64,000 bases of DNA from Euptelea pleiosperma (GCA_035048495.1 CM068553.1:22445190-22509189); one strand, 5' to 3'. Shown: positions 11,941 to 23,502, counted from the stretch's first letter. Notes: generated by a model from the sequence alone, not told the origin. A program made the numbers and translations.

Positions 11941-12441
11941 ATGAAGAAATGGGCAGATTCGAAGAGGAGGCACGTGGAGTACAAGGAAGGCGACCTAGTG
12001 ATGGTCAAGTTACAGCCCCAACAATTCAAAGTGTTTCGGAAGGTGCACAAGGGGTTGATACGTCGGTATGAAGGTCCCTTCCCCATTCTAAAGAAGGTAG
12101 GCAAAGTTTCCTACCGACTTCAGCTACCTTCCAAGCTGAAGATACATCCAGTCTTCCATGCAAGCTGTCTCAAGCCATACCATGCAGACATGGAAGACCC
12201 GTCAAGAGGCATCAGCAAAAGAGCGCCCATGACCATGACTACTTCCTTTGACAAGGAGGTGGAATATATACTAGCTGATCGCCGTGTGACTAGGCGCGGA
12301 GTGCAACCATACACCGAGTACTTGGTAAAATGGAAGGGATTGCCCGAGAACGAAGCAAGTTGGGAGCGTGCAGAAACATTATGGCAGTTCGAGGACAAGA
12401 TCGCCAAGTTCCATGATGATGACGCGCCGAGGACGTCGTGA
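11941..12441 (+). pseudogene. pol: Integrase C-terminal domain with chromodomain
   Basis: Same frame as the previous fragment after two stops. The GPY/F-like integrase tail is at about residues 40-85 (RRYEGPFPIL, IHPVFHASCLKPY). The chromodomain covers about 106-158, with YLVKWKGLPENEASWE and the aromatic residues that read methyl-lysine. In chromoviruses this domain can direct integration to marked chromatin. It ends 17 bases before the 3' LTR, overlapping no other gene; the polypurine tract lies between. Confidence 0.9.
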
Positions 12442-12445
12442 GATT

Positions 12446-12458
12446 AGGTGGGGGAGAG
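12446..12458 (+). other. Polypurine tract of the chromovirus
   Basis: AGGTGGGGGAGAG directly abuts the 3' LTR start TGTCAC, the expected place for plus-strand priming. Confidence 0.85.
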
Positions 12459-12965
12459 TGTCACAAGCCCGCCAATCAAGCCCATTTTAGAGCCCATATC
12501 CAAGTCCAGGTTATGGCTCAAAGAGTCTAGAGTGCCCTGGAAGCTTCTAGAGGACTCTAGAGTATAGTGGAGAACCCTAGAAGATGGAAGGATCTAGAAC
12601 ACTCATGAGAATTCTAGGGGAGAGCCACACATTTATCATATATAAATATTCTAGATAGTTCCTAGGAGAAACATCTAGAGACACCTTGGTAGAATTGTAT
12701 AGAAGATTCTAGAACAAGGCTTGAAGCCTATATAAAGGGGCAAGCCCCCTCATTTGTATCCATCCAGAGTTGAGCAATACAAGCTTCCTCATTCTCTAAG
12801 CTTTCTTGTTCTTGTGTGCTTTGTGTGCTTCTTGAGTGAGAGTAGTGCTTAGGCAAGGCCAAGTCCTAAGTCACTTTGGGGAAAGGCTGACTTGAGCTAG
12901 CAAAGGAGCGACTAACTCAAGTGCCGCATGGTCTTTAGTAAGGGTCAAAGACTAGGTCCGTGACA
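12459..12965 (+). repeat. Chromovirus 3' LTR (507 bp, uninterrupted)
   Basis: Starts TGTCACAAGC and ends GTGACA. It matches the two pieces of the 5' LTR along its length and shows the undamaged sequence (GAGTGCCCTGG) at the point where the solo LTR entered the 5' copy. Confidence 0.94.
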
Positions 12966-13202
12966 AACGGCTCTTTTAACATAGTTCTTCAAGAAACTAG
13001 CCATGGTCATGGGATTAATGAAAAGACTAAGAGGATAGGGATTACTATATTCACCTCTTGCTCTTTTTCCTTGTGGAGCCGTATAAGAGAAAAACAAAGA
13101 AATTTCACAAAAAAATGGGTAATGGTGAAAGTAGAAATCTCTAAAAAAGACATTAGATTTTAGGAATATGAGTTTTATCAAAGATAAATGTGGAGGCTTC
13201 AA
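12966..13202 (-). pseudogene. Sirevirus env-like gene, N-terminal part
   Basis: The minus-strand frame here (with an ATG at 13008-13010 followed by a KNYVKR motif) runs leftward into the AACG at the chromovirus border. The remainder of the gene resumes at 4474, so the two parts belonged to one frame before the insertion. Upstream (13203-13839) is noncoding and rich in GGTCGACC-type motifs. Assignment as env-like rests on position after RNase H and on the motif in the other part. Confidence 0.55.
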
Positions 13203-13259
13203 ACAAAATTTTTAAGGTTCCAAAAAGAGTTGCTAATGACCCAAAATCGATTTGAAACA

Positions 13260-13580
13260 ATTTATAACTGAGGGCGGTTGATCGGACATGGGTCGACCCG
13301 CCCGCGAAAGCGATACAAGGTTCTAGTGAGAGGCGCGGTCGACCGGTTGAAATGGTCGATCGATCGGACATGTTCGGTCGACTAGACATTTTGTTCGGTC
13401 GGCCCGAGCCTGCAAAACCAATTTCAAAAAATCCAAATTTTTTTTTTTACTTCTATCGGCCGGTCAATATCTTCGGTCAACCCGACTTCGCAAAAAACTT
13501 TTTTAAAAACCCAAGGACCTCGACAAATTCATCGGTCGGCTAGACAATTTCTTCAGTCGGCCGACTTCGTAAATGCCAAT
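13260..13580. repeat. Cluster of GGTCGACC-type palindromes
   Basis: At least eight variants of GGTCGACC, CGGTCGGC or GATCGATCGG occur in about 320 bp between the pol and env-like remnants of the Sirevirus. Similar clusters are in both its LTRs (about 2145-2265 and 17490-17665), including the 12-bp palindrome CCGGTCGACCGG at 17506-17517. Confidence 0.7.
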
Positions 13581-13839
13581 TCCAAAAACTCAAATAACCC
13601 AAAATAATACCAATTTATCAAATAATCATATATTCTATAATATCACCAAGCAATTGTATACCTGATATGATATAGTACAAAATATCATTACACAAAAGAA
13701 TTCAACCAATAATGGCAAATCCAAATTCACAAAAATAATCTAACCATCATTTTGGATAATTAGTTAAATACACTAACTAAAAAAATGAAGATAAGATATT
13801 CAATATGGCTTCAATTATTTCAGTTAGTACCACACGAAA

Positions 13840-14388
13840 TTAATCAATTGAATAAATTCTTATAGACTTCCTCAGATATTTAAATCTGAGCGAATCTAAA
13901 GGTTTGGTCAAAATATCTGCAAGTTGAATTTCTGTATTCTCATGCTCTAATGAAATTATCTGTACTTCAACCAATTTTTTAATAAAGTGATGTCTAATAT
14001 CAATGTGCTTTGGTCTAGAGTGCTGTACAAAATTTTTAGAAATACAAATAGCACTCGTGTTATTACAGAATAAATTCATAGATCCCTAATCAATTTCATA
14101 TTCCAACAACATTTGCTTCATCCAAATTAACTGGGCACAACAATTGCCAGCGGTAATGTATTCCACTTCAGCAGTCAATAATGATATAGCATTTTGTTTC
14201 TTATTGTGCCAAGTTACCAAATAATTTCCAATATAAAAACACCCACCACTGGTGCTTTTTCGATCATCAACAATCCTTGCCCAGTCAGCATCAGAATAGC
14301 CAGCAATTTCACTATTAATCTCAAGAGGATGCGAGAGACCGTATTCAATGGTTCCACTGACATTCTTAATAATTCTCCTAACATCCAT
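13840..14388 (-). pseudogene. pol: Copia RNase H fragment (Sirevirus-like)
   Basis: A minus-strand frame of about 180 codons with one in-frame TAG near 14085. It contains the copia RNase H blocks GYSDADWA, DRKSTSGGCFY, TAEVEYITA and, in the last part, HIDIRHHFI and LADILTKPLD. These blocks and their order match plant copia elements of the Sirevirus type. RT, which should precede it, is absent: the next upstream homology is to the region just past integrase. RNase H would degrade the RNA strand during reverse transcription; this copy is not functional. Confidence 0.85.
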
Positions 14389-14418
14389 CTGATAGAGTTC
14401 TAATAGATTCTAATTTAG

Positions 14419-15122
14419 CTACCGAGACAAAAGTCTGACCAAAATCAATGCCTTCAACACCTTTAGAGTCAAACTTTCAAAGGTTATCTCTGTCTCTGAG
14501 CATGTAACATTACTGTCAAAGACTCTGAAATATTTTATATTTGGTCTGACTCCGTTCCAAATATCATAGGTTGGCTGCAAGGTTCCTGCTTTAGATAAAC
14601 ACGACTGATCATGTAACATGCAGTATTCACTGCTTCAGCCCACAAATTTCTTGTAAGATCTTTTGAAAACTTGCATATGTGATATTTATCACAAATCTGA
14701 CTAATACTAAGAATGTTATATTTTAAACCATCTACACACAATACATTTTCAATCTTAGATAATCTAGGAACTTTGATAGTTCCTCTACTAATTATCTCAG
14801 CACTACTAGCATTACCAAATATCACATCATTATCATGGCATTCATCAAAAAAATAGAAATGCGATCTTTCTCTAGTCATGTGTCTGGAGCATTCACTATC
14901 CAAATACCACTTAGAAGTTTCATTCGATATTGAAGCAGTATAAATAAACAAATATTTTTCAACAAATTTTTTATCCAATATTTTTATAAGAGATTTATCA
15001 TTATTTTTCTTGTTGGATAGAGAGTTATTAATGTTTTCTTTTATAGCTCTAGCTCTAGCATTTAAAGTTGCTACCTTTACAAACAATACTTTTTCATTAT
15101 TTTGTTTTTTGGTTTCTTCCAA
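14419..15122 (-). pseudogene. pol: Copia protease and remnant integrase, core deleted
   Basis: On the minus strand, WYLDSECSRHMT is the copia protease site where D-S-G is usual (G replaced by E, consistent with G-to-A). It is followed by the pre-integrase region with VDGLKYNILSISQICD. The frame then jumps straight to WAEAVNTACYMI, a block normally found at the end of the integrase core. So about 150 codons with the D,D,E residues are missing. A short further piece (14619-14419) matches the linker before RT and then stops. The deletion removes integrase and RT together with their catalytic residues. Confidence 0.8.
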
Positions 15123-16020
15123 AATCTGTTGGTTTTTCGTTCTTTCATTTTCTTCATTTTCTTTAGAAATTCTAACTTCATTTTAAGTACAAGACAGTTA
15201 TATTTCTTATGTCTAGAATGTCTACAATAATGACAAATGATATTCAAATTTTTAATTTGTTCATTTTGGGTTGAATCCATAGTAGCTTTTACGAACACAG
15301 TTCTAGAGTTTGAGTTTTTAGAAATTTTTCTATTATATCCAAGTCCTCTCTTATCTTTGTTTGTTTTTCTCATGGTTAGTAGATTTTTAAGTCTAGAAAT
15401 TTCTTATGTAATATTTCTGATTAAGGTTCTATTCTTGACTTCTAAATCATTCCTATCGAGACTTAATTTTCTAATTTCATCTTCAAGTTCTTGTTCTCTA
15501 CTCAAAATAAGTATCACTTCATTATCTTTATACTTCACTGTTTGATATAGATTTTCTAATTCAATTTTTAGTGAGGCATTTTCAAAACAATTAATCTTTT
15601 CCTTTTTCAAGGTATAACATGATTTTGCCAAATTTAGGCTTTCTTTATATAAATTGTTAAAAGCATTCTGAATGTTTTCTTCACTTGTATCATCACTTAA
15701 GTCAGTTTCATTATCAATTTCAACATTCTTAGAGTGACAATTTTCATTAAGATTAGCAATAGTCATTAAAACTCTAACATTAGATGATTCTCCATTATCA
15801 CTAGTCTTATTAGATCAACATTTTTACTCTCTTCAATAGCTATAATTTTAGGATGAAACCTATCAGGTAATGATCTCTGAATTTTTCTAACAATTTTTGA
15901 TTCAAGAATAGCTTCACCAAGACCCCACATAGAGTTAATTATTTTACTTAGCTTGGTGTAGTAGTTTGTGAAACTTTCATCCTCATTCATTCTAATAATT
16001 TTAAATTGAGTTGTGAGCAT
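15077..16020 (-). pseudogene. gag: Copia gag with zinc knuckle
   Basis: 16020-15766 encodes a gag segment with SLPDRFHPKIIAIEE, typical of copia gag. A frameshift follows, then 15766-15404 is a Lys/Glu/Asn-rich, probably coiled-coil segment. After a stop, 15373-15077 contains the zinc knuckle CHYCRHSRHKKYNC (CX2CX4HX4C). The N-terminal third is not seen as an open frame. Gag would form the particle and bind RNA. Confidence 0.82.
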
Positions 16021-16436
16021 TTGAAGTTTTGACAGTTTAACAGAATTTGTTCATTCATGGGTCATTTCCAAAATATCACATGCTTGTTTTGAGGTTTCAC
16101 AAGTAATTATCCTTTTGAATAACTCAGGAAATAAAGCACAATGTATTGTATTCAATGCACGATTATTATACTAGTATTCATCTTTATCTCCTTATACTCC
16201 AATCACTTTTGGTTTGATAGCAAGTAGCTGATTCACCAACAGTCGTTGCTACAGTAGGGGATGTCCATCCTACTTGTACTGTTTCTCAAATCTGTTCATC
16301 CAGGGATTTTAAGAAAATCCTTATTCTAGCTCATTGAATAGAGGAGGTCTAGACACAGAGTATCCCTTTTGACTCATGGTTATTCTAAGGGAACTAAGGA
16401 TCATACTTGGGTTGTTTAAGCCCTTCACAAAGTGAC

Positions 16437-16452
16437 CTTGCTCTGATACCAA
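16437..16452 (-). other. Primer-binding site of the Sirevirus-like element
   Basis: The minus strand reads TTGGTATCAGAGC, complementary to initiator-Met tRNA, one base from the LTR that starts (plus strand) TGAAATTCCC. Confidence 0.88.
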
Positions 16453-16453
16453 T

Positions 16454-17745
16454 TGAAATTCCCTTTCAATTACCAATTCATAAAAAATTATTGATCACAC
16501 GAGGCAGAAAATGACCAGACAATTAAAATATGAATCATCCACAGAATATAGATATGGGAAAACCTGATAAACAAATATGGAAACATTCATAATCACACAA
16601 AACTCAAATTTATAGTGGTTCGATGTCTCCACACCTACGTCCACTGTTCAATACTCACCACGAGTAGTATTATATTATTTCAATAATGTATTACAATATT
16701 TCAATCGAAATAAATAATCAACCAACTAAGATTACACTTAGTCTCAATCTAACGAGAATCGCTTCTCGCTCACCTAGAGAGTCAGCTTAAGCCAGTAGTC
16801 TATTTAGAGAAGCTCTCTTCTCGTGGATCTACAATCTTCAACTCGATCTATACGAGAATCACTTCTCGATTCACCTAGAGAGTCACACTAAGCCCGTAGT
16901 ATTTTAGAGAAATGGATTTCTCAAGGATTCCACCTTCCGCAACTCAATTTGATCACTCACTCATCCACCAATCACAAACAATTCAGGTTTGATAATATTG
17001 AATTCATTCTAAAAAGTTTGTTCTAGGAGATACTTACCTTTTGATGAATTCGATAGAATAGTAAATCCTCGTTGAAGAATTCGCCACAGAGACACTCTAC
17101 CAATGATGATCCTCCTCTTGAAAGAAGATGATTGCAGGAAATAATACCCTTCGTAGTCTCTTCAAACAATTAGAACAGCATTCACAATAAATGAATCGGA
17201 CTTGCTCATGTGAAGCTCTCTCAAACAATCTAGAGCCTTCACAAAGGATGTACAGATTTGCACAGGTGAAGCTCTCTCAAATTCCAGATCTCTTGACTCA
17301 AAGAATGATAATCAAGTAAAGTAAAGTAGAGATCTTTTGATTGGATTTTTTCTAATAAAGGGAGATGGCTCTTATTTATAAGCAGGCCTCCCATTACTAG
17401 AACTGTATTGAATATAGCCGTTTGAAGGGCCAAAATGCACTTATAATCGCATAAGAGATTTTTTCAAATGAGATCCGAAACGGATGGGGTCGACCTCACT
17501 ATTGGCCGGTCGACCGGACCTCGGTTGATCGAGCCTTTAGTTGGTCGCCCGCTCAGGTATTCTTACAAAAATCCTGAACCTGAGAGTTAGGGTTGACCGG
17601 ACCCTTTTAACCAGTCGACCGGACCTTCGGTCGCCCGCTCATAAAGGTCAGTCGGCCAGATTATTTTGTCCATAATTGAACATTACCAAAGTTTTTAGAA
17701 TTTCTCTTCTCGTCTTACACACGATCCCAAACTAACACTGAACCA
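16454..17745 (-). repeat. 5' LTR of the Sirevirus-like element (1292 bp)
   Basis: Bounded by TG at 16454 next to the primer site and CA at 17745. It contains a block near 16615-16670 that on the minus strand reads as the GTGGACGTAGG...GAACCACTATAAA region common in copia LTRs, plus clustered GGTCGACC palindromes at 17490-17665. A 940-bp part matches the left LTR. Confidence 0.78.
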
Positions 17746-17767
17746 TCCTATTATGGTAAATTTTACC

Positions 17768-17911
17768 AAAGAGTTATGATTGTTTTTCTATAATAGGACA
17801 TTAAAATTTTGAAAATATAATTATAAGCATAACAGCCATTCTTTCCCATGATCATCCTCTCATGGCAAGTCAAAACATACCCGATATCCAAGTACCAATA
17901 AAATTGTGATA
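17768..17911. repeat. Direct repeat copy 1 (144 bp)
   Basis: Matches 18309-18452 with scattered substitutions (AAAGAGTTATGATTG at both starts, TACCAATAAAATTGTGAT at both ends). Spacing between starts is 541 bp. No element type recognised. Confidence 0.85.
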
Positions 17912-18308
17912 TTTTCCATATAATTACTCCATAACAAAATTTTATAGTAAAAAGGGTATGAACTGACACATTGGAAAGTTTGTAGACAACTTTGTCACAA
18001 CATCCCAAAGTGCAGAATTCATAACAAATCACCCAGATCTCCAATCTTGGTGGTTTCACTTGGGTTTGAAAGATAATAAGGAAAAGTTTATGTTTTGTAG
18101 AAAACTGTAAAATAAAGGGATGGGTTCCAATTTTGAAGTCCATAAGGAAAAGCTCCGAAAATAAAAAACCTAGAAACATGAAAAAGTACGAAGATTCGTC
18201 CAAAGAAAATACCAAATAGGGTCCAACTCCCATAAAAGTTCATAAAGACTCGGATCCACAAAATAAGTAAAATATGACACTAGTCTCGTCCATTTTTATT
18301 CAATGTAG

Positions 18309-18452
18309 AAAGAGTTATGATTGTTTTCCTATAATAAGACATTAAAGTTTTGAAAATATAATCATAAGCATAACATCCATTCTTTCCCATGATCATTTTC
18401 TCATGGCAAGTCAAAAGATACTACATATCCAAATACCAATAAAATTGTGATT
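18309..18452. repeat. Direct repeat copy 2 (144 bp)
   Basis: Partner of the copy at 17768. Both have the same length, so the repeat diverged by substitutions only. Confidence 0.85.
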
Positions 18453-20445
18453 ATTAAAATAAACATGATAGTAATAACAAAAGCATGTATTTGAAGCAAA
18501 CATAACATGGGACAATTTTCCAGAGAACATATGCATGAGAGACAAACCCTAGAAATAGTCCTAGGGTATACTAACATGCAATATTCTTAAAATATGTATT
18601 TTTAAAGCAATAACACAAGCATGTGACACATGAAAACATGGGGTTTAACCATGAAAGGAGAGCATGCAAAGAAGAAAAAACCCATAATCATAAGGGGTGA
18701 GTAATTCTACATCATAAGCTTATATGTAAATCTAGGCCTCTCTTCCTTTTTCCTATTCTAGGGTGGGGTTCACTAAACCCTAAATTTCAAAATAAGTTAT
18801 GAATTCTCATATTAAAAATAAGTTATGAATTCTCATAATTAATATAATACCTAGAATTTAACCATATTTTTATGAACTAAAATATTAAAATTTGAAATTA
18901 AACATGAAATAAATATTTGTAGATCTTTAGATAATCTTTTTTATGAATGATGATTATATTAAAATGGGAGAAGAAAAGTTGTGCCCCTTAAAAGATGACT
19001 ATCAGAATAAAAACTTTTCAAAAGTGATAAAATTTTGAATTTGACTCAAATTCTTACCTAAAATAAAGCTCAATAAATGTTTAATTTATTCTGTAATGTG
19101 AAATTACCAACATACCCTTCTAAAAGGTGAATTTATCCAATTACCCCTTTATTATGAAATTATAAAATACCCTTCTATTTTGAAATTATTAAAATACACT
19201 CTATTTGTAGTTAAATGCTAATATCTTATAAAATTATTGAGTTATCCCTACATATTAACATTTTATGTTAATGAGAAGGTGAAATTATTAGTTTGCCCTA
19301 TATTATAAAATTATCAAAATACCATTACCTATAAAATTACAATTTTAACTTTATAAGTAAAATTTTCATCAAACAAGTTTATAAAGGTAATAATATATGA
19401 CATCTCAACTATCAATAGTAGGCCTATAAAAGGTTTAGTCTATTTCAGAAATCCAACCCATAACCCTAATGGGCTTCAATCTAGAGATCTGTATGGGCTT
19501 ACGTTAAATTCCATACCAATCTAGGTCTAAGCATCTCAAAAATCTTAGATCTCTTTCTTGGAAACAATGGGGGTCCAAGCCAAAAAGGTTAGGATTAAGT
19601 TTGAAATTCTCGAGTAAGCTTAGAGAAAAAAGAGAGCTAATCTAGTCTTAGTTCAACTCATGGTTTGGTGTTGATTTCTTAATTTGTTTAATGGCTTTAA
19701 CCAAATTTGGTGAAAGAAGATCTTTTCCTAAGATTATCATATTATTTTCATACATATTGTGTTTCGCTATATGGGAGGGATTCTTGTAGATGGACATCTC
19801 ATCATCAACTCATCTTGGAAATGTGCAATAACTTTTTCACAAAACTCACTTACCCAAACGTGAAGATGGAAGTGCACGATTTTTTATATCGCGTTTCTTA
19901 TTCTTTAATACATAACTAGCTCAAGTAGAAAATAAGCTTGTCTTAATTAGATTCCCTCAACCTAGGACATAGCTACCCTTGCAAGACAAAAAATCCTCTC
20001 CATCATATTTAAATCCTGGCTAATATTAGATTATTTTATGCTTTCTCATTTCAGGATTCCCAAGACAAAGCATTTGGACAAATGCTTGAAGGAGCAAATC
20101 TTGTGATAGACGTCGCTGGAATCGTGTCAAACTCGGAGTGTAGCATCATTTAATGGTTATTTCAACAAAAAGTCTTTATTACAATTGCTTTTAATTATAT
20201 ATTTGCTTGAGAAAACATACAAGGTGTGAAAAGTATCTATGAAATCCTTGATACAATCTACAAATAGTGTATCCATGTGTGGTTGAAGACATTGAGTTGA
20301 GAAATCTATTAAATGCTCTTCGATTTTTTTTTAAAACTTAATAATAATCTATTTTTAAAAACAACTAAGAATAGATAAAAAAATATAATTATCAAAGAGA
20401 AAAATGGGCGCGAGAAAAGAAGTAAGAAATTGAAATTAGAAATAG

Positions 20446-20935
20446 TGATGCAGGAGCATTCAACCACAATGGTCTGCCGCTACACCGAATCAATGCCCGG
20501 TCAAGCAAGTGGGCCCCATGAAGATTTGCTTTTTTTTTTTTAATTTTTAGTTTAATTAATAATTTTTCAATTAAAGTTAGAAATTGTTTCCAATTAGGCT
20601 TTTATGATCGATTGCAATATCAAGAGTTTCTTATACTTTAGTTAGTTAGAATTAGGAAAGTCCAATTGGAGAGTTTTATAAATAGGATGTAATCATTTGG
20701 TTTTAGGAATCGATGGAATGAATTATGAATAAGTCTTTTGATATCATTTACATGCTTTGGTATATGATTTTCCCTTAATGGTTTGGCGTGAGGCTAAGGG
20801 AGCGATTCCCACTATTAATCCTCATATTTCCTTCTCCCTCTTTCTATCTCTCTCCCTCTCTCCCTCTCTCCCTCCCTCTACCACCCCCTCTCATTTTCCC
20901 ACAAAAATAGCAAAATGACCCGTTGTCCCACATCA
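20446..20935 (+). mobile_element. Possible solo LTR (490 bp)
   Basis: Starts TGATGCAGGA and ends CCCACATCA. Flanking bases are AATAG on the left and GATAG on the right, a 4-of-5 match. A TATAAATA-like box sits near the middle (about 20687), as expected of an LTR. No second copy in the window confirms it, so it stays tentative. Confidence 0.35.
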
Positions 20936-21519
20936 GATAGCCCCCTAAAATTTTTATTTGAAATGGAAAGAGGAAAACAAGCAAAAAAAATAATTATATG
21001 TAAATAAGTGGGAAATGGCATAAGGTAAACAAATGTAAAATCCTTGAATCATACATATGATGAAATTCATTTTCTCCTTTTTTTTGGCCAATTTGGATTG
21101 TAATTTTTTAGCTAGAACAATATATTTTTGTTGGCTTTTTCAACAAATTTTTTATAAGAAAAGAAAATAGACTTCCAAATAATTTTCTCTTCCAATATAT
21201 TTTTGTACGCTTTTTTGTCATATTTTTTCTCCTTCATGTTTTTTCTATCTATATACTTAGTTTTACATGTCCAACTTTATGTTTTTACGTATATTTCATG
21301 TATGCATGCTCTAAGTAAAATTTTTAGGATTTTAAACTCCATGTTTGTTGTAATACCGTAAACTTACATTTAGGGGGTATTATTATAAGGCTCAGGATCC
21401 AACGACCCCCTTTTTCTAACCCCTCGCGGTGTTCGTGAGCTAGGCCGTGGATTCCACGAATCCAATGGTGGTTGTTAGTGCCCCCAAAAGTGAAAAAAGT
21501 GATGCTAATTCGGCGCGAA

Positions 21520-22088
21520 TGAAACAAGGGTTTTCCGTATCGTTGGTAACGGAAACCCTCGAATAAACAATAATTTATAATTGATCCAGTTCACTTTTAA
21601 TTCCTGCAAAATACGGACAAATCTTCACAGTCGAATGTGGAATGTCGAATCCGCACTTGGTTGGTTAGCGTAATAACAAAACAATATGGTTCAGAAATGC
21701 TTTTAGTAAGATGAATGAAGAGATGACAATGGTGGTGTCAAATTTAAAACTTTTTTGATTGATTTTAGATGGATTTATAACAACAGGAAAATACTAATGC
21801 AAGACAATTATTGGAACTTAGAAAATAAAAAAGAAAGTAACTAAATTGAAGATGACAAAATTAACTTTATTCAATATAAACCAAAGTTTACAATAATTGC
21901 ATTAAGCCTATTAAACTAGAAAAAATAACAACTAATTAAATAATAACTAGAGAGCGAAGGTTTTATAGAGAAAAAGTTCAAGAAGTAGAGAGAGAAAATT
22001 GAAGAAACTAGAGAGATAGAGAGAAGAAGATAGAAAGATAGGGAGAATGATTAGGGACTCACCACAAACTTACCCTGGTTGAAGATCA
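21520..22088 (-). repeat. LTR F, first segment (outermost Athila-like LTR)
   Basis: Begins TGAAACAAGG and reads on into CGTATCGTTGGTAACGGAAA, a diverged version of the CGTCGTTGGTTACGG block at the reverse end of all the other long LTRs. It then shows the 'gtcgaat..ccgcac' block and a GA-rich tract, and is cut at the GATCA duplication by element A. The rest follows at 44640-45076 and 60964-61903. It is the oldest visible layer of the nest, and its other end lies beyond the window. Confidence 0.82.
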
Positions 22089-23502
22089 TGATATTCGCTC
22101 AAAAGTGCTTATTTTAAGCAACTATCCTTTTAGCATTATCGCACTCTCCTACGTAAAACTGCTCTAATTATCCACTTTTCTACGTAAGAGTCTATCTCAT
22201 TGCGTAGAACACACTTTTCTGGACGAAATGATATATTTGCATGCATTAAACACATTTTTAGAAGTTTAGATATTAAGCCGTTCTGATTAAGTCTCATTAC
22301 GCGCTTCTTCTGTCGCAGGAAACCCTGATTGGATGATTCTCGAGACTTGTGGGCCCACATGGATCATGAAAGCCCATTATCAAAGCTTAAAGAGTCCACA
22401 GGCTATGTCTAGAAGATATGAGCCTATTATGGGCTGAACAAAGGGATCGAAGAGCTAGCCCAAGGAACCACGAGAGCGGGAGAGCTGATAACCAAGAGAA
22501 GGACCAAAGCATTTAAAGCCACATCAAATGATGGCCTGCTCTACTGGCAAAGCTCAAGTGAAGAACAATGGAAAACCAGGGTTCATGACCCTCTGCCAAT
22601 ACTTTTTCTGATATTTTCTCTCTCATCTCTCCTTATTCTCTCTCTCTTCATTTCTCGGTCCTCGAATCTATTGACTTAACCCCAGAACTCCTGCTCATTG
22701 GCTCTGTCTCATCTCCCTTAGCTTTCTGACCGTTGGATCTTCCATCGGGCCGTTGAATCTCTATAGATCGCCATCTGATCTATCAATTCTATGCATCCGA
22801 CCATCTGATCGTGCTACCGATCAGTCGATCATCTATCTTATCAACCACCCGATCTCCATTGTAAAATATCAGTCCCTAAGGTAGGTTTGATTGTAGAGAA
22901 ATGCCTTAGATGATTGATTGTGGCTGAGAGCGTAGAGCTCGATTTCCGAAGAAAGGAAAATACATTTTTCCTTGATGAATATTTCAAGGGGAAAATGCAT
23001 TTTTCTCCCCTGGCAACCAAACGTACCCTAACCCACATCCATCGAGCCCAGTGGCCCACTATCCTTCTCACCTACCTTCTGGCCCATGGCCGATGCACTC
23101 TGGGCCCACGATTTTTAGCGTTCCCATTGGCCAACCACTAGCTGACTCGTGGCGTCATCTCTCGGCCAACCACTGGCCAACACATGGCATCAGCTCTTGG
23201 CCTAGTGGTCATGGCCAAACGGCCCATTAACCTCGAGCCCAAGCCCGCAAAACCCCTAGTTCAAAAATAAAAATAAAAATAAAATAATAATAAAAAAATA
23301 AAAAATAAATAAAAAATTTCTTTTAGAAACCGTGAGTTTCTAAGTTTAGAAACCCACAGTTTCTACTTGAGGAGAGGGGTTAAAAACCCTTCGAGTTCCT
23401 CTTCTTCCGCCCCCCCCGCTCGGACACCCTTTCCTCCTTTTCCCCTTCCCCTTCTTCTTCTCCTCCGGCGTGCCATCGCCGGTGAGGAGTGGAGCGCCTC
23501 CT

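Larger units (their letters stand above)
4475..12965 (+). mobile_element. Chromovirus (Ty3/gypsy, Galadriel-like) with 507-bp LTRs
   Basis: LTR copies at 4475-7788 (minus an insertion) and 12459-12965 are both 507 bp long once the insertion and its duplicated 5 bp are removed. The internal order is initiator-Met primer site, gag, protease, RT, RNase H, integrase, chromodomain, polypurine tract. A 4-bp repeat AACG flanks the element (4471-4474 and 12966-12969), consistent with a slightly eroded target-site duplication. The gag sequence, the CX2CX3HX4C knuckle and the C-terminal chromodomain resemble the Galadriel clade of plant chromoviruses; the clade is an inference from motif style. Four nonsense codons and two frameshifts make it inactive. 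Confidence 0.92.
1470..17745 (-). mobile_element. Defective Sirevirus-like Ty1/copia element, split by a chromovirus
   Basis: Two related LTR stretches (about 1470-2340 and 16454-17745) flank minus-strand copia coding remnants in the order gag, zinc knuckle, protease, short integrase piece, RNase H, then an env-like frame. A primer-binding site complementary to initiator-Met tRNA sits just inside the right LTR. The gene order with an env-like frame after pol and the RNase H sequence style point to the Sirevirus lineage. The integrase core and most of RT are missing, so the copy is non-autonomous. The chromovirus at 4475-12965 lies within its env-like gene. Exact outer borders and target-site duplication are not resolved, because the left LTR lacks the part matching the R/U5 end of the right LTR. 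Confidence 0.8.
17746..21519. other. AT-rich intergenic stretch, no gene recognised
   Basis: Only short open frames, none with a recognisable domain. It contains a 144-bp direct repeat (17768 and 18309), a short tandem duplication near 18790-18840 and a possible solo LTR (20446-20935). The last 150 bases before 21520 may be the beginning of the internal region of the element whose LTR is F: on the minus strand GCGCCG lies nine bases from the LTR end, where A, B and C have their primer site. Confidence 0.5.

Noticed and set aside
17763..18233. 156-codon minus-strand frame as a host gene
   Set aside because: No recognisable domain, AT-driven composition, and it starts within a direct repeat.
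19707..19919. 70-codon frame as a small host gene
   Set aside because: No homology recognised and no supporting gene context.
22136..22360. Minus-strand 74-codon frame repeated in LTRs of A
   Set aside because: Conserved only because LTR copies are nearly identical; broken in B, C and D.
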